A DNA stretch of 16,655 nucleotides from JAFGOM01 sp964428385. GTDB taxonomy: Archaea > Halobacteriota > Methanomicrobia > Methanomicrobiales > Methanospirillaceae. Location of the stretch: positions 1-16,655 of the forward strand of contig CAYRYR010000059.1 in assembly GCA_964428385.1 (NCBI GenBank). Reading direction: 5' to 3'. Under the pieces are notes generated by a model. It was not told where the DNA came from, did not search any database, and saw only the letters and a list, made by a program, of their open reading frames with translations. Below, in pieces: positions 1 to 6,594 of the stretch. The translations under genes and the position numbers were made by a program. The first letter of the stretch is position 1; every line of letters begins with the position of its first letter.

Positions 1-360
1 TTTATCAGACCCGGAATGCTTGTTGGTTTTAAACATGATGGCAGAACCATTCCGCAGAAAATTTCTGAGCTTGAACTCTCGCAGAACCTGCTTCGGATTA
101 TCCTGTATCTCATCATGATATTTCTCGCAACAATCTTTGCCCTGCACTTCTATCATTCGGATACAGCGCTGTATCAGGTAGTGTTTGAGTTGGTATCTGC
201 CGGAAGTAACGTCGGTCTTGGTGTCGGGTATATGACGCCTGCTGCACCTGATGGTTTGAAGTGGATTTATATTATCATTATGTGGGTTGGTCGTCTTGAG
301 ATCTTACCGGTTATCATACTTGTAATGGCACTTGCCCGGGGTTTTGAGTATAAAAACTAA
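1..360 (+). CDS. trkH: Trk-type potassium transporter, C-terminal part (5' end outside window)
   Basis: The frame is open from base 1, so this is the last 119 residues of a longer membrane protein of the TrkH/KtrB potassium-uptake family. The visible part holds a hydrophobic helix (about residues 34-52), then a pore-loop-like stretch FELVSAGSNVGLGVGYMTP that resembles the fourth selectivity-filter repeat of Trk proteins. A last membrane helix follows (IIIMWVGRLEILPVIIL), with the GRLE/GRLG signature seen in this family. It would import K+ across the cytoplasmic membrane, usually together with a cytosolic TrkA NAD-binding subunit, which is not visible here. The stop lies 11 nt before the next gene, so the two may share a transcript. 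Family assignment is fairly secure; the subfamily (TrkH, TrkG or KtrB) cannot be fixed from this fragment. Confidence 0.8.
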   Translation, partial: FIRPGMLVGFKHDGRTIPQKISELELSQNLLRIILYLIMIFLATIFALHFYHSDTALYQVVFELVSAGSNVGLGVGYMTPAAPDGLKWIYIIIMWVGRLEILPVIILVMALARGFEYKN

Positions 361-371
361 CGTTACATGTC

Positions 372-2897
372 ATGACCATACATCCGGGAAATCATAGTGA
401 ATTCGCAGCATTGTCTGCAGCATATATTAGACGGGCAGAGAGAGAACCAATCCCTGATATGGGTGAGATTGCAGAGAATTTTGTTATTCCACTCCTTGTT
501 TTTTATGGGTGGGAAAAAAATGTCTTGTTTCGGCAGATGCATCTGATGCCAGTCTCGGATAGTTATCCTCTCATACCTGTTATCTTTCTGCAATCTGACA
601 AAAATTATTGTATCCCGGTCTTTATCTGTGATGAAATCTCTTTTCATCAGCCCCTCTTTGAGCAGGCATGTGTAATGGCAGCGTGCAGTATGGGTGCCCC
701 ATTCTGTCTTATCACCTCATTTCGTCAGTTACAGTATCTCCCGGTTCATAAAACCCGGGTGGATGGAAGAACCCATGATGAAACGATACGGATTTTTCAT
801 CTGTATGAGTATTTCAGGCGATTTTCAGAGTTGGAATTGCTCATTTCTCCACAGCAGATTGCCAGAATACCTGATATACCATCTGAAGCAGTATTCTTTT
901 TGTCTGAAGATCTGAAACAATTTCGAAGATCTGCGTCACGGCAAATAGTATCAGCAGATCCCCTTATTTCTTCAACCCGGCTCGATCTCTGTATCCAGCA
1001 GCTCATTAACCAGGCGATTTTTACGGTAATAGGCATGAGATATGGGATAGAATGGAATGTAAAAAAAGCCGGGATAGCATCGCAGACACTTCTGGATATG
1101 ATTATAAGTGCTGCAATCTCTCCTGCACCGCGGGATCTATATGATCCTGAACCTACAGCATTACCATCAAAGATGTATCAGGATCTGATTTTGGAACTGA
1201 CAGAACTACTCGCAAGTCAGTCTTCGTTGTATTCAGTTGCATGGATACGACCGGCTGATATTTCTGAGGCATTCAGATTATCACTTACTGACCGGATGCA
1301 AAATCATGGTGGAATTGCATCAGCAACAACACGGGAAGGGGGAATCAGGCATCCTGAGTCTCTTCGTTTTGTGCACAACTTCGTGCAGGATAGTGAATAT
1401 ATTGCTGCTATCATCTCTCGTATAACAGAAGAGAGAGAAAACATACGGATATTTGATCCTCTCTGTGGAACCGGTCAGATGGCACTTGCTATCTGCAACC
1501 TGATACTACAGAGAGATACAAAAAACCCTACAGATTATACTTTGCCTGATGAGAAAAAAAATGAAATTATACGAGTATTTACCTTCCTTCATACCCATCT
1601 CGTCTGCTGTGATCCTGATCCAACCTTTGCATCAGCAACCCAGACAATATTGGGTCTTTTTGTGCTCTACCTGAAATGGAATGAGGCAGAAGCAACCAAT
1701 TGGCCATCTGAAGCAATGCATACTAATTATGGGTTTTGTGTCAGGGCAGGCTCTGTTATCTTTGGTGATGACGTTATCACAGAGATTTTATCTCCTTTTT
1801 CTTCTCACCGTCTCCTGCTTCGTCTGCATCCGGTAGATCTCGCTGATATTGGAATGAATGATGAGGAAGGTTTTGATTGTATCATTTCCGGAGGATTTCC
1901 TGGTTTTTATGAGTTTCACCCTGATATCGACCGGTATCTTCAGCAACGATATATATCATATCAGAACGGGAGTGATGCAGGTCTCTTCTGGATTGAACGA
2001 TCAATATCACTCCTCAAACAAGGAGGTCATGCATTTTTTATTACTGATAACCAGTGGATCAGGCGTGCATCTGATAGAAATTTCAGGGAATGGCTTTTAT
2101 CTGCAGGAATCAGGACCATTATCAGAGATCCTGATAAACAGTCCTCTGTACATCTCCCCTGGATCGCTCTGCACCTCATAAAGGGTCTTTTAAAAAGAGA
2201 TATCCGGATAATCAGAAGAAAATCCGATAGATACACTGATGAATCCTGTAATGATCGTACTGAGCAGTATACCATTTGTGTATCCTCTCTGGATTCAAAA
2301 AACGGATGGGATCTAGAGGATCCCCGGATATCATCTCTTCTTGCAGATATCAGGAGGGGAGGAATACCGCTTGAGACGTATCTGCTTGGGGAATTATTCA
2401 CCGGCAGGTTGTCTCTCTCCTATCAAGGTCCTGGCACTCTTCTTTCCTTAAAGGATGGGACATTATGGGTTGAACAGGTACAGGACAACCGGGTGAGAAG
2501 AGATGAGAGTGAGCCGTTTCTCCTGATACCGGGAAGGGATCCGTACCTTTTTGGAATCATCAGTTCATCTCTTATCAGGTGGTATATGCAGGCGGTTAGA
2601 GAAAAAAATGCTACATCTGTCTCTTTATGGATACAGTCAGTTCAGCAGATTCCCATACCTGTTATTGATAGCACTGACCCGCTGCAGCAGTCCCGATTCA
2701 ACCAGATAACCGCTCTTGTCAACCGTGAATGTTTTTTAAAAACTTCCCTTGCCTATGCACGTACATTTCATGATAAAAACCGGATATTGCAGAGTACCGT
2801 GCGAGTCAGACAGGAACTGAATACATCTGTTATGCATCTTTATCCTATCTCAAAAGAGGGGTGGGACCTTATTTTGGGATGGAATGAATGTCAGTAA
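372..2897 (+). CDS. Eco57I-like N6-adenine DNA methylase-related protein with degenerate catalytic motif
   Basis: This 841-residue protein is organised like a type IIG/Eco57I restriction-modification polypeptide. The N-terminal 130 residues resemble the HsdR/Eco57I nuclease-like domain, but no clear D...E-x-K triad is visible. The methylase core starts near residue 330. Motif I is DPLCGTG at 362-368 (SAM binding), and an acidic motif CCDPDP follows at 412-416. The motif IV region is FDCII at 501-505, followed by SGGFPGF where active enzymes have (N/D)PPY/F. Downstream, the stretch with DAGLFWIE and then GGHAFFITDNQW (551-562) is typical of Eco57I methylases. The C-terminal 200 residues could be a target-recognition region. 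The loss of NPPY suggests it binds SAM or DNA without methylating adenine, or is decaying, although the frame is fully open. No Shine-Dalgarno is seen before the ATG. A true function is unknown. Confidence 0.65.
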   Translation: MTIHPGNHSEFAALSAAYIRRAEREPIPDMGEIAENFVIPLLVFYGWEKNVLFRQMHLMPVSDSYPLIPVIFLQSDKNYCIPVFICDEISFHQPLFEQACVMAACSMGAPFCLITSFRQLQYLPVHKTRVDGRTHDETIRIFHLYEYFRRFSELELLISPQQIARIPDIPSEAVFFLSEDLKQFRRSASRQIVSADPLISSTRLDLCIQQLINQAIFTVIGMRYGIEWNVKKAGIASQTLLDMIISAAISPAPRDLYDPEPTALPSKMYQDLILELTELLASQSSLYSVAWIRPADISEAFRLSLTDRMQNHGGIASATTREGGIRHPESLRFVHNFVQDSEYIAAIISRITEERENIRIFDPLCGTGQMALAICNLILQRDTKNPTDYTLPDEKKNEIIRVFTFLHTHLVCCDPDPTFASATQTILGLFVLYLKWNEAEATNWPSEAMHTNYGFCVRAGSVIFGDDVITEILSPFSSHRLLLRLHPVDLADIGMNDEEGFDCIISGGFPGFYEFHPDIDRYLQQRYISYQNGSDAGLFWIERSISLLKQGGHAFFITDNQWIRRASDRNFREWLLSAGIRTIIRDPDKQSSVHLPWIALHLIKGLLKRDIRIIRRKSDRYTDESCNDRTEQYTICVSSLDSKNGWDLEDPRISSLLADIRRGGIPLETYLLGELFTGRLSLSYQGPGTLLSLKDGTLWVEQVQDNRVRRDESEPFLLIPGRDPYLFGIISSSLIRWYMQAVREKNATSVSLWIQSVQQIPIPVIDSTDPLQQSRFNQITALVNRECFLKTSLAYARTFHDKNRILQSTVRVRQELNTSVMHLYPISKEGWDLILGWNECQ

Positions 2898-2942
2898 TTA
2901 CATCCTGCCTGAATGTGATGGTATGATATCACTTCTTTTTCA
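2894..2942 (+). repeat. 49-bp dispersed repeat, copy 1 (at methylase stop codon)
   Basis: This 49-bp stretch begins on the last base before the TAA stop of the methylase-like gene. It recurs at 16553-16601 in the same orientation with only 4 mismatches. It contains the palindrome-rich core TATGATATCACTT and ends in a T-run (CTTTTTCA). At 16553-16601 the same sequence is part of a longer inverted element, so this copy looks like a fragment of that element. The T-rich end could serve as a terminator for the gene upstream, which is inference. Confidence 0.75.
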
Positions 2943-2977
2943 TACAGAGCCCAGGAAAATCCTGAGCATACGCTACT

Positions 2978-2985
2978 GATAAATA
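2978..2985 (+). promoter_or_regulatory. Probable TATA box of the sulfur operon
   Basis: GATAAATA is an archaeal TATA-like element 36 nt before the start codon. It would place transcription start near 3008, and the Shine-Dalgarno AGGAG at 3011-3015 would lie within the short leader, 5 nt before the ATG at 3021. Confidence 0.45.
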
Positions 2986-3020
2986 GTTGTGTATCTGATT
3001 TCCATCTGTCAGGAGTACCT

Positions 3021-4412
3021 ATGATTATCAAACAGTTTTTCATTCCCGGTATCGCCCATTACTCGTACCTTATTGGCGACAATCGCAGTTGTGTGATTGT
3101 AGATCCGACACGTGATTGCGAATGGTATCTCTCTATAGCAGACGAACTGGAACTACAGATAATTGGCATTGTTCAGACTCATCTGCATGCAGACTTTATT
3201 TCAGGGTTTATGGATCTCCATGAGATGACTGGAGCTCCGATATATGCCCCAAAAAAGGCATCGTGTGCATTTGACCATGTACCGGTACACGAAGGAGATG
3301 TTATACCGGTTGGCAGTCTCTCGCTCTTTGTTTATGAGACACCCGGGCATACGCCGGAACACGTCTCGTATGTTCTGACAGATCCTGCCAGAGGAAAGGA
3401 ACCAGTTGCCGTTTTTTGTGGAGACACCCTCTTTGTCGGGGATGTCGGACGACCAGATCTCTTTCCCGGAAGAGCAGAGGAACTGGCATCTTTGTTGTAT
3501 GACAGTCTGCATAAAAAACTGCTCATGCTTCCTGACTATTGCGAGGTGTATCCTGCTCATGGTGCCGGATCTCTGTGCGGACGTGCACTCTCCAGGAAAG
3601 GGTCAACAACAATCGGATATGAAAGACGCTATAATCAGGCGTTGCAGATTACCAACAAAGATGAATTTGTCACATTTCTTACGACAAATATGCCTCCTGC
3701 ACCTGATCATTTTAAAAGGTGTTCTGCTATCAACAGAAAGGGACCGGCACGTATTCACTCTTTGCAACCGGTTTTACCAATGACGGTTGATGAGATTGAT
3801 ACCCAGATACAAAAGGGTGCCATAGTTCTTGACTGCAGACGGTATGATGCATTTTGTGGCAGTCATATTCCCGGCAGTTATAATATCGATTTTGAGATGA
3901 ACTTTGCAACCTTTGCAGGATGGATTATCCCACCTGATACCGGGATCCTGCTTGTATCACATGATGCAGATCAGGCACACAAAGCCGTAACCTGGCTTTA
4001 TCGTGTCGGTCTGGATAATGTTGCCGGATATCTTTCTTTGGGTATACAGGAATGGGCATTACACGGAAGAGTAATATCTCATATCAGGGTCTGTTCTCCT
4101 CATGAGATCCCGTTATTGCGTGACATTTCTGACCAGAATGTCCGGATACTTGATATCAGGGATCCTGCTGAATTCAGACATGGCCACGTGCCAGGAGCAG
4201 AAAACATCAGGTTCCCTGATATCAGGGATCATTATGATGCCTTTGATGCCGGTGATATCATTATTGTTATCTGTGGGACCGGCATTCGATCCGGTATCAT
4301 CGCAAGTTTACTTGCCATGCATGGATTTTTTCATGTCATCAACGTTGCCGGAGGTTTTATTGGATACCTGGCAGCGGGCCTGCCTGTTTTGAGAGGAGAT
4401 GAGTCATTATGA
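3021..4412 (+). CDS. Persulfide dioxygenase-like metallo-beta-lactamase protein with two rhodanese domains
   Basis: The protein has 463 residues and three domains. Residues 1-245 are a metallo-beta-lactamase fold of the ETHE1/persulfide dioxygenase type: THLHADF at 53-59, PGH at 108-110, D135 in CGDTLF, and H180 in YPAHGAGS. H54, H110 and D135 match the mononuclear iron ligands of ETHE1; F59 replaces the histidine that would serve a second metal. The first rhodanese domain (about 255-350) lacks an active-site cysteine. The second (about 360-458) keeps it as C418 in ICGTGIRS. The likely role is handling sulfane sulfur (persulfide or polysulfide) in the cytoplasm. The ATG overlap with the next gene and the two following YeeE halves support a sulfur operon. 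Whether it uses O2 in an apparent strict anaerobe is open; a hydrolase or sulfur-carrier role is possible. Confidence 0.85.
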   Translation: MIIKQFFIPGIAHYSYLIGDNRSCVIVDPTRDCEWYLSIADELELQIIGIVQTHLHADFISGFMDLHEMTGAPIYAPKKASCAFDHVPVHEGDVIPVGSLSLFVYETPGHTPEHVSYVLTDPARGKEPVAVFCGDTLFVGDVGRPDLFPGRAEELASLLYDSLHKKLLMLPDYCEVYPAHGAGSLCGRALSRKGSTTIGYERRYNQALQITNKDEFVTFLTTNMPPAPDHFKRCSAINRKGPARIHSLQPVLPMTVDEIDTQIQKGAIVLDCRRYDAFCGSHIPGSYNIDFEMNFATFAGWIIPPDTGILLVSHDADQAHKAVTWLYRVGLDNVAGYLSLGIQEWALHGRVISHIRVCSPHEIPLLRDISDQNVRILDIRDPAEFRHGHVPGAENIRFPDIRDHYDAFDAGDIIIVICGTGIRSGIIASLLAMHGFFHVINVAGGFIGYLAAGLPVLRGDESL

Positions 4413-4927
4413 TAATTGAATTAATAACAATGCAGCAGTGGTCACCCTATCTTGCAGGGGCTGGAATAGGGATCCTTGCCTGGTTTACCTTTCTCTTATC
4501 AGATAAGGGTCTTGGGTGTTCGACAAGTTACCTTAAGACCTGTGGAATGGTAGAAAGCGGTCTTACCCGGGGCAGATCCAGAGAAAAACTTTATTATAAA
4601 GAATTTATTCCGTCTGTTGACTGGCAGTGGATGCTGGTTATCGGGATAATTATTGGAGCCTTTATCTCTTCAATTCTTTCAGGTACATTCCGGTTGGGCA
4701 TAGTCCCAGAAACCTTTGGAGCACGTTTTGGGTTTGATCCTGTTATTCGATTCATCATTGCATTTATTGGAGGAGTTCTCATGGGTCTTGGAGCACGATG
4801 GGCACGGGGATGCACCAGTGGTCATGGAATCAGTGGCAACATGCAGCTCAGCACCGCAAGTCTGGTAGCATCGGTCTGTTTTTTTGCCGGTGGAATAGGA
4901 ACTGCACTTATTATTTACTCACTCTAG
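4409..4927 (+). CDS. YeeE/YedE-family sulfur transporter, first half-subunit
   Basis: This is a 172-residue membrane protein with about four hydrophobic segments (roughly 13-31, 74-92, 112-129 and 150-170). It carries the cysteine motifs of the YeeE/YedE (TsuA-type) family: GLGCSTSYLKTCG near the N-terminus (C37, C45) and RGCTSGHGISG at 134-143 (C135). In characterised TsuA, conserved cysteines pass thiosulfate through the pore. Its start overlaps the stop of the rhodanese gene as ATGA, indicating translational coupling. The family is often one long protein of two homologous halves; here the halves are separate genes, so this product should pair with the next one. The substrate (thiosulfate, sulfide or another sulfur species) cannot be read from sequence. 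Confidence 0.85.
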   Translation: MIIELITMQQWSPYLAGAGIGILAWFTFLLSDKGLGCSTSYLKTCGMVESGLTRGRSREKLYYKEFIPSVDWQWMLVIGIIIGAFISSILSGTFRLGIVPETFGARFGFDPVIRFIIAFIGGVLMGLGARWARGCTSGHGISGNMQLSTASLVASVCFFAGGIGTALIIYSL

Positions 4928-4936
4928 GGGGTTTGC

Positions 4937-5494
4937 ATGAATTATAAAGCGTTACATAAAAAAGGTACAGTACAGCTTCTCCTTGGACTTCTGATGGGTA
5001 TTATCTTTGGATTTTTACTCCAGAAGGGAGGAGTGACTGAGTATGATGTTATTATTGGTCAGCTCCTGCTCTACGATTTTACGGTGTTGAAGGTTATCTT
5101 CTCAGCAGTTCTGGTTGGAATGGTCGGACTCTATATTCTGCACCACTTTGATCTCATTACCTATCATATTATTAAAGGCTCAGTTGGTGCCACCGTTATC
5201 GGAGGACTCATCTTTGGTATCGGGTTTGGATTACTGGGGTATTGTCCCGGGACCGCTGCCGGTGCTCTCGGGCAGGGATGGCTTGATGCCCTCTTTGGAG
5301 GGATTATTGGACTCATTATCGGGACCGGGATATTTGCGGCACTCTATCCACGACTGCTTTTTATTCTCAACTATCGTGAATTTACAAAGCCAACACTCTA
5401 TGAATGGTTTCGTGTTAAACCCTGTATTTTCATCTGTTTCTATGCTGCAGGGATTCTTGTGTTTTTTTACCTGCTTGAGATGGCAGGCCTATAA
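4937..5494 (+). CDS. YeeE/YedE-family sulfur transporter, second half-subunit
   Basis: This 185-residue membrane protein has about five hydrophobic segments. Its signature is GFGLLGYCPGTAAGALGQG around residues 96-114, which is the second-half cysteine motif (C103) of YeeE/YedE transporters. It starts 9 nt after the previous gene, with a purine-rich GGGGG Shine-Dalgarno in the gap. It probably forms a heteromeric pore with the preceding half and brings a small sulfur compound to the rhodanese/metallo-beta-lactamase enzyme. The C-terminal 30 residues add one extra helix (about 162-181) with two more cysteines (C163, C167). A T7 tract 13 nt after the stop could end the operon. Confidence 0.85.
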   Translation: MNYKALHKKGTVQLLLGLLMGIIFGFLLQKGGVTEYDVIIGQLLLYDFTVLKVIFSAVLVGMVGLYILHHFDLITYHIIKGSVGATVIGGLIFGIGFGLLGYCPGTAAGALGQGWLDALFGGIIGLIIGTGIFAALYPRLLFILNYREFTKPTLYEWFRVKPCIFICFYAAGILVFFYLLEMAGL

Positions 5495-5507
5495 TCCTTC
5501 ATTGCAC

Positions 5508-5514
5508 TTTTTTT
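5508..5514 (+). terminator. T-tract terminator of the sulfur operon
   Basis: A run of seven T residues lies 13 nt after the last transporter gene and before the TATA box of the next gene. U-rich tracts without strong hairpins act as archaeal terminators. The position fits, but no stem is evident. Confidence 0.4.
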
Positions 5515-5537
5515 CGTCGTTCCAGACTGTAAAAACA

Positions 5538-5545
5538 ATATATAG
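5538..5545 (+). promoter_or_regulatory. Probable TATA box for the 140-residue membrane protein gene
   Basis: AATATATA, preceded by an A-rich stretch, lies about 56-63 nt upstream of the start codon at 5601. It would give a leader of about 30 nt. No other TATA-like element lies closer. Confidence 0.45.
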
Positions 5546-5600
5546 AGCCAGGAAGAGTATCTAGCAAATATTATGTACAGGCAGAGAAATAGTATATCAT

Positions 5601-6023
5601 ATGTACATGAAAGCTATTGGAATTGCAACGATTGCTGGTGGTTTTATCCTGCTGGTACTATCTTTTATCGCAGATGCGATTGCACAGCTTATTACCCCGT
5701 ATGATATCTTCTCTATCGGAGGGGTTCGGGCAATGGATGACCCTGTTATGGGTCTTTTTTTTCTGTATCCCTTTGTCTTTGCCCTGATGGCCGCACTGGT
5801 ATTTGACCTGATTCAAAAATCTCTTTCTGGAGATGCCGGTCACCGGGGTATGCTGTTTGGAGGCATTCTTTTCCTCCTCATAATTATCCCCAATATGTTG
5901 GTAATATTCTCATCTATGACTTATCCTTTGGGATTTTACCTCTCAAATATTCTGACCGGACTTATCGCGTACCCTCTTATAGGATTCGTGTTCGTCAAAA
6001 TCTGGGAAAGTCATTCATTGTGA
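5601..6023 (+). CDS. Small four-helix membrane protein of unknown function
   Basis: I do not recognise this 140-residue protein. It is strongly hydrophobic, with about four predicted membrane helices (roughly residues 6-28, 48-68, 82-104 and 112-134). A short loop with charged residues (QKSLSGDAGHRG) sits between helices two and three. The first codons read MYMK, so the start could be the second methionine at 5607; no clear Shine-Dalgarno precedes either. It has its own TATA box and follows a T-tract, so it is probably a separate unit from the sulfur operon. There are no catalytic motifs or cysteine pairs to suggest a role. Confidence 0.6.
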   Translation: MYMKAIGIATIAGGFILLVLSFIADAIAQLITPYDIFSIGGVRAMDDPVMGLFFLYPFVFALMAALVFDLIQKSLSGDAGHRGMLFGGILFLLIIIPNMLVIFSSMTYPLGFYLSNILTGLIAYPLIGFVFVKIWESHSL

Positions 6024-6221
6024 GAGACCCTTCTCTTTTTTGTGATAGGTAAGACTCTCACGTCCACGATGAAAACGTAATGTAAACCAGGGATAAATCT
6101 ACATCCTGGACGAGTTTCTGCCATGTTCTCTTTTCTAACAACACATTCCTGGTACTTTTTCTGCATGAAGGTGGTCAGAAAAATGCCGAATCAGATATAT
6201 GCAGCCTGAAGAAACAAAAGA

Positions 6222-6293
6222 GGCCAGGACCGGGAATTGAACCCAGATCGGGGGAACCACAATCCCCTAGGATGACCATTACCCTACCCTGGC
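6222..6293 (-). tRNA. tRNA-His (anticodon GTG)
   Basis: Read on the minus strand, a 72-nt cloverleaf folds fully. The acceptor stem is GCCAGGG with TCCTGGC. The anticodon stem is GGGGA/TCCCC around loop TTGTGGT, giving anticodon GTG (plus-strand CAC at 6258-6260). The T-arm is CTGGG-TTCAATT-CCCGG. The discriminator is C, as expected for archaeal tRNA-His. CCA is not encoded. The base before the acceptor stem is T, so the G(-1) identity base of tRNA-His is not encoded and would have to be added after transcription. Confidence 0.93.
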
Positions 6294-6594
6294 ACGATGC
6301 ACTCATCAAATTACATCTGGCAGCTCATTAATGTATCTGTCAGTTTCTGATCCTAGTGATCAGATAGAGGTTTGAAGGGCAATCAGCGCATGATATGCCA
6401 CTCCCAAACTCATACTGGTTTTGGTTTTATTGATGTTCCTGTACGTTCGGGAAGAGTTTATCTATCGTCATGCATCCATACTACTAGCATTATTGCTGGG
6501 TTCACTACTATCAGAGAGGTATACATATCTGATTTGATACCCGCTAAAATAAGCCAGAATCGTGGCAATATCAATATTTCAGGGGATGGTTACT
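6294..6594. other. Intergenic region between tRNA-His and infB
   Basis: No gene is supported in these 301 bases. They hold the upstream region of the minus-strand tRNA, a perfect 7-bp hairpin at 6346-6364 (TCTGATC, 5-nt loop CTAGT, GATCAGA), and the infB promoter near 6520. A reading frame with a GTG at 6562 is only an upstream extension of infB. The hairpin has no T-tract and its role is unknown. Confidence 0.5.
6520..6527 (+). promoter_or_regulatory. Probable TATA box of infB
   Basis: TATACATA, preceded by the purine-rich GAGAGG, resembles a BRE plus TATA box. It lies about 70 nt ahead of the chosen infB start and predicts a leader of about 45 nt. Confidence 0.45.

Noticed and set aside
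6562..6594. GTG at 6562 as the infB start
   Set aside because: The added residues are not conserved in aIF5B and the ATG at 6595 has the purine-rich site and typical MAKKKK start.
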